36,578 nt of DNA from Lachnospiraceae bacterium. GTDB taxonomy: Bacteria; Bacillota; Clostridia; Lachnospirales; Lachnospiraceae. Below are positions 23,653 through 33,310 of the stretch, piece after piece; positions within the stretch are counted from its first letter, which is position 1; each line of letters opens with the position of its first letter. The stretch is taken from NCBI GenBank assembly GCA_014804355.1, contig JAAUZY010000032.1, positions 33,397 through 69,974 of the forward strand, written 5' to 3'. A program made the translations under genes and the position numbers. A model generated the notes under the pieces. That model saw only the letters and a list, made by a program, of their open reading frames with translations, had not been told where the DNA came from and searched no databases.

Positions 23653-26600
23653 CTAGCAGAGCGTAACATCAATACGACTTACCTTGCCGTCACGCACATC
23701 TTCCGCCGGACTGCCGCTTATCACACCACTTAACGCACTCACTTTACTGCCGTCCGCATATTCCAGAGTACACTCCGTGATCTGATACTCGCCGGGGATA
23801 TAATCTTTATACTCACCCACATGATAGACCACCTTCGTCTCTCCCATAAATACCGCTTCCACACTGCCGTTCTCCTGAAGCAGATAAGCGGGCAGCGCCG
23901 GCGTAAGCTTCAGCGTAAGTTCCCCGTCATACACCTTAAAAGGATGTCTGCCGAACATCATAATAATCCACATGTTCAAAAACTCCACCGTAGAACCGCT
24001 TAAACGCGCCACAAATCCCTTGCCGTGATAGCTGCTGTTGGGATTCTTACTGCTGGCAATAAAGGAAGAATTCTCATAGATACTTCTGCCGTACACCTTG
24101 CTGTCAAGGAACGGAATCGCCGCTTTACGGAAATCTTCGAAGAATTCCCTGTACATCTCGGATTTTAACAGTTCCAGCAGATATTTATATTCCATATGAA
24201 GCCAGATGGACTCATTCTCCAGCCATCCCGGCGTAAACGCCCGTGCGCGTCCCAGCTCATAAGAAGCTTCCTGCAGGGAGGCGTTGACCTTATACATGGA
24301 CAGCTTATTGTCATACAGGTCGCTTCCTTTCACATGCTCGTACAACTTGCGCTTTCCGGACATCGCCTGATCTAATTTCAGATACCGTACGGGACCTTCC
24401 AGGAACAGCGGCACCGCTCCTACCTGCAGATCAAGCGGCATGATGCCGTCCTCACCCTCACGATAATCCGTCACTTCATAAGTAAAATAGGTGGGACAGA
24501 TACCGCCCGCCATTTCGCAGGCCTTCTCAATACCTCTACGCACGATCTCGTGCCATTCTTCCAGCATCTGTACCAGTTTCTCACCGGAAAGGCTCTTCAT
24601 GTCACCGCTCACTCCGGCATAGATCCGCTCCCGGTAAGCTTCCTTCACATCATTGATCTGATTCCAGAAAGACACCGCTTTCTGCTCTGTCATCAGCGTC
24701 TTCTTCTCTGCCGCCACGACCCGGTCGATCTGTTCTATGAAATCCGCAAGCTCAGTCAGCAGCTCCACATCTCTCGGATAGCGTTTCAGCGCCTGTATCG
24801 TATATTCCAGATTTCTCGCCAGCTCGCAGCTCTCCGGCATAGAAGATCCTAACAGTCCCGGCAGTCCGTTTAACGCATCATACCAGCCGGGCTTGCCGCC
24901 CTCCATCTCCACGCCCATTCCGTAAGCGTCCAGCGTTGCAAATTTGGTAGCCGACAATAGCAGAAGCTTCTCCATCAATGTAACATAAACGGTATCGCCT
25001 TCTCCTCCCTTCGCACAAAGCAGCTGACCGTCCTTAACATCCAGCTCTTCTATCGCTTCGTACTGGCGGATTCCTTTTTCCGTTTTCACATAGCGCTGTG
25101 CGCGCTTCTTAACTTCTGCCTGAGGTCTGTAATAACTGTACGCTTTTTCATACAGAAGTTCTTCCTCTTTCTCTGGGAAAACACTCAGGTAGCTTTCCAG
25201 AAGATCTAAGTTGTAGGTCCAGTGATCCGACCAGTAGCCCTCACCGAACTTACCGTTCACGACGCCTTCCGCCGCCGCCATAACCTGCTTAAAGAGTGCT
25301 TCCACCTGCTCATTCGTCCGATCGGACCTATCCAGCTCTCTGTAAAGCGCTCCCGGCGTAAAAGGCTTAGAGAGCATATCGCAAAGCTTCGCTCTTACCT
25401 GGGCGCTGTCATCCCGGAAGATTTCCTCCGTCTTCGCAGCATTCAGCCGGTATGTGACTTTCTCCACTCCTAGCGGGTTATAACCGTCAGGCTGAATGAG
25501 GCTGTAGAAGGTCTTGATGCTCTCCCGTCCTGTAAAAGGCGCAAAGAACACATCACACCGTCTGTTCTGATTCACATCGCGGAAATTGCCGTTGCCCTGA
25601 GAATAGAACTCCGGAAGCATGCTGAAATAGTTGTAATCCCGCTCCAGATCACCGTGTTTTCTGGAATACACGTAAAAGACCTTATCATCCGTCAGTTTGA
25701 TGGGATAACCGCCTCGCAGTACGTTGTCCATATAAGTATACTCACAGTAAGCGTCGAAATCCGGATCAGCTGTCTTCGTCCTGATATGTCTGCACAGCTC
25801 CTCTGCCAGACGGTCCGCCACCTGCTTCTTTTCTTCATAATAAGCCGCATCCGGTTTCCTGCAGGCAAACTCTTCCAGAAGTTCCTTACTCTCCACCTGT
25901 CCGATCAGCTCATAGAACACGATCTCCTCTCCTGCTGCCAATTTCGCCTGCACCCCGTAGAAGCTGCAGGGTACCAGATTCTGATTTACCTGCGGCATCG
26001 CCAGAAGCTCCTGTAATCCGTGCTCGATAAAGCCCACCGGTTTCTCCAGAGACAGATCATAAGCAAATATCACTTCCGGATCGGTGACTGCCTGCAGCAT
26101 AGTGCCATCTGCCAGCGTACCGATAGTGAAATTGCCACCGTTTATCTCCGTCACCGCCGCAGAATCCGCCGTGCTCGCCCGAACACGCATAAAGGGATGA
26201 CCGTCCACATCCTCCACCTGCATCCAAGCTTTTATGGTCTGCCCCATTAATTTCATGCTCTCTTGGTCAACACCGTAGGGAATGCACGCCGGCATACCAT
26301 CCAGAATCTCCAGCTGAGCCTCCTGACTGCCAGTATTCTTCACGCACACTCTGCGCACCAGAGCGCCGATCTTTTCCTCCGGCAGTGTATAATATGACAC
26401 ACTCGTCACAATTCCTTCCTGCTCATGATTTTCCTCGATCTCCAGACCGTTCATGGTGATGCACATGCTATGCGGGATATTTTCGTCCCGGAAAGGCTCC
26501 CATACCCTGCCTTCCTTCTTAATAAAAGTACGGAATCCGGTCTTTTTCACATTCTGATAAGCCTGATGTGCCGGATAAAACTCCATGATGGCATGATCCT

Positions 26601-26766
26601 TATTCTCAACCCCGAAGCTGACCACGCCCTGTCCACGGTTTACATAATAGCACCAAATCGGGATGCCTCTCACGCCGCTGATTCCCGGCAGAAAACTGGC
26701 AAAAGCCGACTGTTTCCCGTAATTCTCGATTCTGTATGCCGCCGTATTCTCTTTCATCTCTGTCAT
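23653..26766 (-). CDS. GH94-like glycoside phosphorylase, long form (possible 1,2-beta-oligoglucan phosphorylase type)
   Basis: A 1037-residue cytoplasmic protein with no signal peptide. An N-terminal beta-sandwich region (about 1-300) precedes a helical (alpha/alpha)6 catalytic part. Markers are [13 protein letters not shown] near 391-403 and [14 protein letters not shown] at 624-637, where Asp630 sits at the likely general-acid site. Such enzymes reversibly cleave beta-glucosides with phosphate, releasing sugar 1-phosphate. The length and the D-A-L-N-G-L-P-G motif suggest the branch containing 1,2-beta-oligoglucan phosphorylases, but this is from memory and unproven. AAGGAG lies four bases before the ATG. 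It is downstream of a second phosphorylase gene, separated by 124 bp that carry a MITE fragment. No sugar transporter is adjacent. Confidence 0.75.
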   Translation of the reverse strand: MTEMKENTAAYRIENYGKQSAFASFLPGISGVRGIPIWCYYVNRGQGVVSFGVENKDHAIMEFYPAHQAYQNVKKTGFRTFIKKEGRVWEPFRDENIPHSMCITMNGLEIEENHEQEGIVTSVSYYTLPEEKIGALVRRVCVKNTGSQEAQLEILDGMPACIPYGVDQESMKLMGQTIKAWMQVEDVDGHPFMRVRASTADSAAVTEINGGNFTIGTLADGTMLQAVTDPEVIFAYDLSLEKPVGFIEHGLQELLAMPQVNQNLVPCSFYGVQAKLAAGEEIVFYELIGQVESKELLEEFACRKPDAAYYEEKKQVADRLAEELCRHIRTKTADPDFDAYCEYTYMDNVLRGGYPIKLTDDKVFYVYSRKHGDLERDYNYFSMLPEFYSQGNGNFRDVNQNRRCDVFFAPFTGRESIKTFYSLIQPDGYNPLGVEKVTYRLNAAKTEEIFRDDSAQVRAKLCDMLSKPFTPGALYRELDRSDRTNEQVEALFKQVMAAAEGVVNGKFGEGYWSDHWTYNLDLLESYLSVFPEKEEELLYEKAYSYYRPQAEVKKRAQRYVKTEKGIRQYEAIEELDVKDGQLLCAKGGEGDTVYVTLMEKLLLLSATKFATLDAYGMGVEMEGGKPGWYDALNGLPGLLGSSMPESCELARNLEYTIQALKRYPRDVELLTELADFIEQIDRVVAAEKKTLMTEQKAVSFWNQINDVKEAYRERIYAGVSGDMKSLSGEKLVQMLEEWHEIVRRGIEKACEMAGGICPTYFTYEVTDYREGEDGIMPLDLQVGAVPLFLEGPVRYLKLDQAMSGKRKLYEHVKGSDLYDNKLSMYKVNASLQEASYELGRARAFTPGWLENESIWLHMEYKYLLELLKSEMYREFFEDFRKAAIPFLDSKVYGRSIYENSSFIASSKNPNSSYHGKGFVARLSGSTVEFLNMWIIMMFGRHPFKVYDGELTLKLTPALPAYLLQENGSVEAVFMGETKVVYHVGEYKDYIPGEYQITECTLEYADGSKVSALSGVISGSPAEDVRDGKVSRIDVTLC

Positions 26767-26785
26767 TATGCTCCTTTCAAGGGTA

Positions 26786-26873
26786 AATATTTCGGGTTTT
26801 CTGTGACTTCCGCGTATGCTTCACTCACAAAAAACACCTCGCGAAAGCACCTTCCGAACAGTTACAATATTTC
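26786..26873. mobile_element. MITE fragment or short-form element between the two phosphorylase genes
   Basis: A 72-bp segment (26794-26865) matches the right end of the element at 23447-23518 in the same orientation with five mismatches. It is flanked by the exact direct repeat AATATTTC (26786-26793 and 26866-26873), which suggests independent insertion of a short form. The last two bases of the left flank also match the other copy, so the left boundary may be off by two. It occupies most of the 124-bp gap inside an apparent operon. Confidence 0.65.
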
Positions 26874-26890
26874 AAATGCTTAGGAATTTC

Positions 26891-29605
26891 CTATGCCTGC
26901 AGCTCCACAACGATCTCATGGGTGCTCTCCTCACTGAGCTTCTCTATCTCGGTGAGCGGAATTCTCACTTCATTATCCTGCACCGCAAGCTGTCCGCCGT
27001 CTAATGTAACACTGCCGATTCGATAGGTGCCGGCTTCTGCATTCTGCGCATTGACATAGACAATATGCCACCTTCTCCCTCCGAAGTTCAGGGTGAGTCC
27101 CGCACGGCCATCCTGGAATTGTTCCTTCATAAGCTGCGGTGCGAGAATCATGTCGCCACAGTTTCCTCTGACACCGAACATCTGCGTGATCACCGTCAGC
27201 ATCATCCAGCTTGCCGCACCCGTCAGGTAATGGTACATGCCTCTTCCCCTGTCATTGAAATACTCCGGAATACCCGGATAGATCATGCTGGTATTAAAAT
27301 CCGCCACCTGCTCGTACAGCGTGTACAGGGCTCGATATCCTTCCCGTCCGAAACCGCGTCTGTAGAGCGCATTGGCATACATTGTGGTCATGTGCGAAAA
27401 GACTGCTCCGTTCTCCTTATGCCCGTATGCGAAACCGAACATTCTGCCCAGATCGGTCTTTAATTCTTTAAAGTCAGTATTCAGGCGATAGCCTCCCACT
27501 TCCTTCTGATATAAATATTTATCCGCCGCCTTAACAATCTCCGCAGTCTGTTCATCGGTAGCGGTGCCGGACATCACGGTAAATACCTGTCCCGTCAGCA
27601 TCATCCGTACACCTTCGGGCTTGATTCCCTCACACTGACGTCCGCTATTGTCATAATAGCTGTTAAACCATCCGCAGTCTTTGCCGTCGATCCACTCGGT
27701 TCTGCGAATATGTTCCCTGATCCACTGTGCCTTTTCCCGCAGGCTTGCCTGAACCTGTTCACTGTCAAGCTGTATCTTCCTGCCCGATACCTGATGGAAT
27801 ATGCTCTTACAGTAATCTGCAAGCAGGGCCTTCTTCTGCTCTGTATCCTCATACAGCTCCGTGCCGGAAGCTAACAACGGCTCTATCTCCGCTAATACTT
27901 CCACGCTCTCCATCTGCAGCCGTTCACGCAACAGACCGATCAACTCTGCCAGCACATCCAGATTGTCCGCATAGGCAGCGGTAAATGCCACGCTCTCTCC
28001 TCTGTCCGCCGCCATGTCAAGCGCATCGTTCCAGTCCGCACCGCGCAGCCGCATGTGATTGTGCTCGCCCACCTCGTAGAAGACCGTAAGATTCTGCACC
28101 AGAATGTGCTCTAATACAGAGCCGAGATATTCGCGACCCTCCTGATCTTTCAAAACCGGCGATCCGTCGGCTTCCCATGCCTGATCGATGTCAGTGCCTC
28201 TGGCTTCCTGCTTGTCTTTAAAATAGGTATTCTCTTTCAACAGAACCGACAGATCGCCGGTCTGGTCTATATACATCTTAGTCGTCATAAGCGGCCATAA
28301 ACCGTGATCCATCCAGACTCTTGTAATGTTGTTACGATCCGCTATGAACTCGCCCTGCTTGCTGCCTATGATCGTGGCATTGCTGCCGTCGATCCGCACG
28401 CCGCCATAATTGTCAATGAGCATCTGCCGCACGTCATCCGGCTGCATAATTAACAGTGCCAGACAATCCTGCCAGAGATCACGCCATCCTCTGCCGCCCT
28501 TACCGTAATCATGGTGAGGCAGGAACGAACAGCCGTAGATTCTGCGCAGCATAGGCTGGAAATTCACCCAGAACATGAAATTATCAAAATTAGAATCCGC
28601 CGTTTCATAGGACACATTGATCCTGTCCAGCCAGTACTGTTTCGTATTCTGAAGCGCTTCCTGTACCTTACCGTCATCGCAAAAAGCCGCTAACATCCCG
28701 TCAATCATCTCTCTGTTCTCTTCCGCACCGATGAAGATGATATAGCTTCTGCTCTCTTTCGCCTGCAGCGTAACCGGGGCAAACCTCATGGCGCCGATGA
28801 TCTCATAGCCGTCATACTGTCTGCCGGCGGGATCATATGGCTGCTCTGCCAGCACGCTTTCCGGTCTTTCATAGCTGCCGCCCTCTCCGATATAATCCTC
28901 CACAACGGGCATGAATCCCACAGGCGCTGTCCCATCCTGCTCCATACCGCATACATAGTAAGTGATCCGATTCTTCTGATGCCCTCTCTCATCAAAAGAA
29001 AGTGTCGGTGTAACTAAAACGCCGTTCTTCGTCGTCTCGGCTCTGTGCAGTAAGGAAGTCACATGTCTGTGATCCCTCAGGTTGTCCGCACTCCTGCCGT
29101 AGAGCGGAACTGCTGCCGTAGGTGTCAGTGTGACCGCCTCATCCCCTCGGTTTATAATCTCCACATGCATGATCTCCACAGAATATTCCGATACCGGCAC
29201 GAAGGAAGTGATTACAGAAGCCACGCCGTACTCTGCGATCTCCCGTTCGATCTGATGCCACATAGGTCCTGCAGTCAATACGCTTCTGTCCTGCGCGTCC
29301 GTGAAACGCTTCGCTTCCGCCTGCGCCGAAACGCCCGTGGCCGAGAAGCATGCACCGTCAGCAAGCCTGCACCAGAAGTTCCTTGTAGATTTGTTGTTAT
29401 GAAGTTCCTCCGCGCTGACAGGCTGTAAAACAAATTCATTCTGACTGCGTTTCAAGTCACCGCCCAGCCTCGGCGTGACGGCTCCTTTTAATCCCTGCTC
29501 CCCCGCTATGGGAAAATACAGATAGCTTACGTTCTCCGGCTGCTCCAGTCGAAAAGTTCCCTGATGATCCATAAATTCGTACGATTTCATTTCTGCATTG
29601 CGCAT
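26891..29605 (-). CDS. GH94-like glycoside phosphorylase (cellobiose-phosphorylase type)
   Basis: A 904-residue cytoplasmic enzyme. An N-terminal beta-sandwich domain (about 1-300), a linker, then the (alpha/alpha)6 barrel and a C-terminal beta domain (about 820-904). Family markers are G-G-R-G-W-R-D-L-W-Q-D (370-380), the catalytic-region R-G-A-D-W-N-D-A-L-D (521-530), G-Y-R-L-N-T-D-F and the Y-H-Y-L-T-G-A-A-S-W segment near the end. GH94 enzymes phosphorolyse beta-linked gluco-oligosaccharides to glucose 1-phosphate. Substrate cannot be read from sequence; cellobiose, laminaribiose, sophorose-type or longer oligomers remain open. AGGGGGT precedes the ATG by nine bases; ATG at codon 6 is an alternative. 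It is first in a two-gene unit with the 1037-residue relative and divergent from the MATE gene across 287 bp. Confidence 0.82.
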   Translation of the reverse strand: MRNAEMKSYEFMDHQGTFRLEQPENVSYLYFPIAGEQGLKGAVTPRLGGDLKRSQNEFVLQPVSAEELHNNKSTRNFWCRLADGACFSATGVSAQAEAKRFTDAQDRSVLTAGPMWHQIEREIAEYGVASVITSFVPVSEYSVEIMHVEIINRGDEAVTLTPTAAVPLYGRSADNLRDHRHVTSLLHRAETTKNGVLVTPTLSFDERGHQKNRITYYVCGMEQDGTAPVGFMPVVEDYIGEGGSYERPESVLAEQPYDPAGRQYDGYEIIGAMRFAPVTLQAKESRSYIIFIGAEENREMIDGMLAAFCDDGKVQEALQNTKQYWLDRINVSYETADSNFDNFMFWVNFQPMLRRIYGCSFLPHHDYGKGGRGWRDLWQDCLALLIMQPDDVRQMLIDNYGGVRIDGSNATIIGSKQGEFIADRNNITRVWMDHGLWPLMTTKMYIDQTGDLSVLLKENTYFKDKQEARGTDIDQAWEADGSPVLKDQEGREYLGSVLEHILVQNLTVFYEVGEHNHMRLRGADWNDALDMAADRGESVAFTAAYADNLDVLAELIGLLRERLQMESVEVLAEIEPLLASGTELYEDTEQKKALLADYCKSIFHQVSGRKIQLDSEQVQASLREKAQWIREHIRRTEWIDGKDCGWFNSYYDNSGRQCEGIKPEGVRMMLTGQVFTVMSGTATDEQTAEIVKAADKYLYQKEVGGYRLNTDFKELKTDLGRMFGFAYGHKENGAVFSHMTTMYANALYRRGFGREGYRALYTLYEQVADFNTSMIYPGIPEYFNDRGRGMYHYLTGAASWMMLTVITQMFGVRGNCGDMILAPQLMKEQFQDGRAGLTLNFGGRRWHIVYVNAQNAEAGTYRIGSVTLDGGQLAVQDNEVRIPLTEIEKLSEESTHEIVVELQA

Positions 29606-29835
29606 ATGGTTGTTACCCCCTGTTATAATATAGTAATCGGGCTTTTACCGGGTTACTTCTAGCATTATCATATAAATTTTGAACATAAATTACGGTGTCA
29701 TTTTTTATATTTAGGTGTATTATTTTTATACGAATTCCGGCAAAGCACCGTTTTATTTATTATAGCGTTGAATTTGGTTTTTTTCAATCGGGAGGGGACG
29801 TAAAATTGCGGTATTGGAGAAATGCTAGTTTTCGA

Positions 29836-29863
29836 TTGCATTTTATTAAGAAAAGTGTATAAT
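29836..29863 (+). promoter_or_regulatory. Candidate promoter for the MATE exporter gene
   Basis: TTGCAT (29836-29841) and TATAAT (29858-29863), 16-base spacer, 29 bp before the ATG. GGAGG (29879-29883) provides the ribosome site. The rest of the 287-bp divergent region is AT-rich with no other clear element. Confidence 0.6.
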
Positions 29864-29892
29864 AAGGGATTTGGAAACGGAGGCGTGATATT

Positions 29893-31221
29893 ATGAACAA
29901 GGATCTGACCGTGGGGAAACCGGAAACTGTATTGTGGCAGTTCTGTCTGCCGTTGTTTGGCAGTATTATTTTTCAGCAGTTATACAATATCGCCGACAGT
30001 CTGGTCGCCGGCAAATTTATCGGGGAAAATGCCTTGGCCGCAGTGGGAAACAGTTACGAGATCACTCTGATCTTTATCGCTTTTGCCTTCGGCTGCAATA
30101 TCGGCTGCTCGGTCATCGTGTCGCGGCTGTTCGGTTCTAAAAAATACGGGAAAATGAAAACGTCGGTTTACACGACCATGATCTCCAGCGCTGTTTTGTG
30201 CGCGCTCCTGATGATCTTCGGGCTTGTCTGCTGTGATGCCCTCCTTGATCTGATACATACGCCGTCTGAGATTCTCTCCGACTCTAAATTATATCTGAAC
30301 ATTTACATATGGGGACTGCCCTTCCTTTTCTTCTATAATATAGCAACGGGAATCTTCTCGGCGCTGGGCGATTCCAAGACGCCGTTTATCTTTCTGGCAA
30401 TCTCCTCGACTGCCAATATTCTGGTAGACATTCTGTTCGTAGCCGCTTTCAACATGGGAGTAGCCGGCGTGGCATGGGCAACTTTTCTCTGTCAGGGCGT
30501 AAGCTGCGTGCTTGCGGTAATCGTTGTATTAAAGCGGCTGTCCGGCATCCCGACCGAGGGCGGGGTCATCTTATATTCTTTTGATATGTTTAAAAAAATA
30601 GCAGTTATCGCGGTTCCCAGCATCTTACAGCAGAGTTTTATCTCTGTCGGCAATATCATTATCCAGAGCGTGATCAACGACTGTGGGGTGGAGGTTACTG
30701 CCGGATATGCCGCGGCGGTCAAGCTTAACAATCTGGTCATTACCTCCTTCACCACGCTGGCTAACGGATTGTCCAACTATACGGCACAGAATATAGGCGC
30801 CGGCATTCTGCCGCGGATCAAGGACGGCTTCAGGGCTGGTGTTAAGATGGTGTGGCTGCTCTGTGTTCCACTCGTGGCGCTGTATCTCATAGCAGCAAAG
30901 GCTCTTGTCACCTTCTTTATCAACGACCCTTCCGAGCTGGCGCTTGCCTCCGGTATGCGGTTCCTCTATATTGTAGCGCCTTTCTACTTTATTATATCCG
31001 TCAAACTGATCGCTGACGGCATTCTGCGCGGCGCGGGGCTTATGAAGAATTTCATGATCGCAACTTTTACAGATCTGATCCTGCGGGTCGTGCTGGCCGA
31101 AATCCTGTCCCGGCAGATCGGCTATATCGGGATCTGGTGCGCATGGCCCATCGGCTGGACGTTAGCTACGGGGCTGTCGATTACTTTTTATCGGAGAGGA
31201 CCGTGGCGGAAAGCCGCCTGA
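29893..31221 (+). CDS. MATE-family multidrug/organic-cation efflux transporter
   Basis: A 442-residue inner-membrane protein with about 12 hydrophobic segments in two homologous halves. The N-terminal P-x-x-x-x-x-x-Q-Q-L-Y-N-I-A-D-S segment and the G-x-x-A-L-A-A-V-G-N block are typical of the NorM/DinF-like MatE domain. A family-typical G-x-x-x-A-x-G-D-S-K-T-P-F follows the first half. It probably exports cationic compounds or metabolites by Na+ or H+ antiport; substrate is unknown. Ribosome site GGAGG is nine bases upstream. It converges with the PTS-like gene, with only five bases between the stops and no visible terminator. No regulator is adjacent on the same strand. Confidence 0.93.
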   Translation: MNKDLTVGKPETVLWQFCLPLFGSIIFQQLYNIADSLVAGKFIGENALAAVGNSYEITLIFIAFAFGCNIGCSVIVSRLFGSKKYGKMKTSVYTTMISSAVLCALLMIFGLVCCDALLDLIHTPSEILSDSKLYLNIYIWGLPFLFFYNIATGIFSALGDSKTPFIFLAISSTANILVDILFVAAFNMGVAGVAWATFLCQGVSCVLAVIVVLKRLSGIPTEGGVILYSFDMFKKIAVIAVPSILQQSFISVGNIIIQSVINDCGVEVTAGYAAAVKLNNLVITSFTTLANGLSNYTAQNIGAGILPRIKDGFRAGVKMVWLLCVPLVALYLIAAKALVTFFINDPSELALASGMRFLYIVAPFYFIISVKLIADGILRGAGLMKNFMIATFTDLILRVVLAEILSRQIGYIGIWCAWPIGWTLATGLSITFYRRGPWRKAA

Positions 31222-31226
31222 CGCAT

Positions 31227-32264
31227 TTATATTTCAAAAGAATAATCTCCCTTCTTTATTTTTCCTTTTTTTCTTAAAATCCCGTCAAAAAACAGGGAGA
31301 AACAAACCGGGAAGATGAAATGCAATAGTGCCACCGAAACGACGGATTTAGTATTAATTCCCATATCCGTAAACGTAAATATCTGCCCTACAAGTCCGCA
31401 GGTTCCCATACCGGCTCCCGCGGGTGTATTGGTTGCCTCCAAAATGCATGTTGCGATTGGCGCTATGATAATCGAGGATAAAGTGGGCGGTAATAAAATC
31501 CAAGGATTCTTTAGAATATTAGGGAACTGAAACATGGAAGAACCCAGTCCCATTGCCATTACCCCGCCCATCTTGCAATCCCGGTAACCTGTTGCGGCAA
31601 ATCCTACCATCTGCGCACAGCATCCAACCGCAGCCGCGCCCGCCGATATTCCTGACAGATTCAGCATGATGCATAAAGCCGTACTGGAAAGCGGCGAGGT
31701 TAGGACAAGACCTACAATCACCGACACAATGATTCCCATAAAAAACGGCTGTAATTCCGTCGCTTTCATGATAATCAAACCTATCCCACTCATTAACATT
31801 TTCACCCCAGGTCCAATGAATGTGGCCGTAAGCCCTCCTACCAGAAGAGTAACTCCCGGAGTTACTAGAATATCAACCTTTGTTTCTTTCGATACTGCCT
31901 TACCAAATTCCGCCCCTACGATTGCAGAAACAAATGCCGCCGCTTCCCCGCCGATACCGGCACCAAACGCTCCTGTCACCGCACTTGTAAATAAAACAAG
32001 CGGCGGCGCTTTCAATGCCCATGCAACTGCAACACCGATCGCTGCTCCGACCTGTTTCATGGCAAAGCTACCCAGTTGTGTAAAATAAGTAAAGATTCTA
32101 TATTCTCCCAAAAGATTCTGTCCCTGCTCCCCGACCGTTTTAAATATTAAGCCGATCAGTAAAGAGGCAAATACCGCCTGCGCCATTTGAGACAATGCGT
32201 CGATGCCGTATCGTTTCGGTGAAATAACAATATCTTTTTTTCGCAGAAACTCTTTTACTCTCAT
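31227..32264 (-). CDS. Orphan PTS IIC-like membrane protein (PTS_EIIC_2 type)
   Basis: A 345-residue polytopic membrane protein with about eight to ten hydrophobic segments, rich in Gly and Ala. Blocks such as G-A-F-G-A-G-I-G-G-E-A-A-A, P-L-S-S-T-A-L-C-I and G-T-C-G-L-V-G-Q match the group of IIC-like proteins that occur without IIA or IIB domains. No EIIA, EIIB or sugar-enzyme gene is adjacent, so phosphotransfer is doubtful and the transported compound is unknown. The start at 32264 follows GAGGGGG by five bases; a frame from 32303 adds 13 residues and lacks a ribosome site. A divergent AraC-family gene 138 bp away is the probable regulator. Confidence 0.78.
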   Translation of the reverse strand: MRVKEFLRKKDIVISPKRYGIDALSQMAQAVFASLLIGLIFKTVGEQGQNLLGEYRIFTYFTQLGSFAMKQVGAAIGVAVAWALKAPPLVLFTSAVTGAFGAGIGGEAAAFVSAIVGAEFGKAVSKETKVDILVTPGVTLLVGGLTATFIGPGVKMLMSGIGLIIMKATELQPFFMGIIVSVIVGLVLTSPLSSTALCIMLNLSGISAGAAAVGCCAQMVGFAATGYRDCKMGGVMAMGLGSSMFQFPNILKNPWILLPPTLSSIIIAPIATCILEATNTPAGAGMGTCGLVGQIFTFTDMGINTKSVVSVALLHFIFPVCFSLFFDGILRKKGKIKKGDYSFEI

Positions 32265-32402
32265 AATTTCCCCCTCTGTTTGGTTACTCGTCCGCCAAAA
32301 CATTAATTTTACACTTTTGTATACAATCTTCGAATTGGATTTTCATGCTTGAATTATACAATATTTCATCCTATACTTATATAGAAAAAAGAAGCATAAA
32401 AC

Positions 32403-33293
32403 ATGAATTTTGAACCGCACAAGGAAATGATCATTATGAGATATGATTTCTTACCACTGATTAAACACTCTTTCGCTTACGGAACGGAACATATCATACC
32501 TGAATTTATCATCAGCAGCAAAGCCAAAGAAACGTTGATCTATCCGAAATCTTTCAGCTTGTTGAAAACAGCTTACGACTACTACACGGAAGGCAGCAAT
32601 CAGGAATTCTATGAAATTCGATATATATTAGAAGGAGAAGGCTATTTAAAATATAACGGAAAGAGCTATCTGCTGAAAAAAGGAGACGGCTGCCTGATCG
32701 ACTGCCGCCAGAAATATTATTACCAGACCAGCAGCTACCACTGGGTCAGTACCTCTCTGTATTTCGATGGTACGCCGGCTGCCCCGTTAGTACAATCCTA
32801 TCTGCAATCCGGTAATGTTAAATTTTCCAATACTGAGTTTTTAAACTTTGAACCATTCCAGACACACATATTGCAATGCACGCAAAAGGCTGCCCCATAT
32901 ATGGAATATGAAATTTCCGCCACCTTTTATCTGCTCCTGACAAATCTTCTGATCGTCCGGAGCAAAACGCGCAGTACAACTTCTGACATTGTCGAGAAAA
33001 TAGTTTCTTACATGCAGGCAAACTATATGAAAAATCTCTCATTAGATGACCTGTCTCACCATTTCGGCTTAAGCCGTACCCATATGTCCAGATGCTTTAA
33101 GGAGTATACAGGCTTCGCACCGCATGAATATATCACAAGGCTCCGTATCTACAATGCCAAGTATCTTCTGAAGGCAACAGATCTATCCATTGAAGAAATA
33201 AGCCATCAGACGGGATTCCCCGATTCCGTTTATTTCATTCAGGTATTTAAAAAAATGGAAGGGATAACGCCTTCTAAGTTTCGGAAAGGGTGA
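32403..33293 (+). CDS. AraC/XylS-family transcriptional regulator
   Basis: DNA-binding regulator of 296 residues. The N-terminal half is a cupin-like sensing domain (Y-I-L-E-G-E-G-Y-L, K-K-G-D-G-C-L-I), the usual sugar-sensor fold of this family. The C-terminal 100 residues carry the two helix-turn-helix motifs, with L-S-L-D-D-L-S-H-H-F-G-L-S-R-T-H-M-S-R-C-F-K, Y-I-T-R-L-R-I, and I-S-H-Q-T-G-F-P-D-S-V-Y-F-I-Q-V-F-K-K. Starts are ambiguous: ATG at 32403, or ATG at 32436, which has AAGGA ten bases upstream. It is divergent from the PTS IIC-like gene and converges with the restriction gene 17 bp downstream. It likely senses the compound moved by the divergent transporter. Confidence 0.9.
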   Translation: MNFEPHKEMIIMRYDFLPLIKHSFAYGTEHIIPEFIISSKAKETLIYPKSFSLLKTAYDYYTEGSNQEFYEIRYILEGEGYLKYNGKSYLLKKGDGCLIDCRQKYYYQTSSYHWVSTSLYFDGTPAAPLVQSYLQSGNVKFSNTEFLNFEPFQTHILQCTQKAAPYMEYEISATFYLLLTNLLIVRSKTRSTTSDIVEKIVSYMQANYMKNLSLDDLSHHFGLSRTHMSRCFKEYTGFAPHEYITRLRIYNAKYLLKATDLSIEEISHQTGFPDSVYFIQVFKKMEGITPSKFRKG

Positions 33294-33310
33294 TGACCGG
33301 TTTACTATCG

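Noticed and set aside
23447..26865. Composite transposon formed by the two repeat copies around the 1037-residue phosphorylase gene
   Set aside because: Each copy has its own, different flanking direct repeat, which fits two independent insertions rather than movement of the whole block.
29606..29892. Riboswitch upstream of the MATE gene
   Set aside because: MATE genes often follow riboswitches, and the purine-rich stretch near 29790-29830 was examined, but no known aptamer core could be traced.
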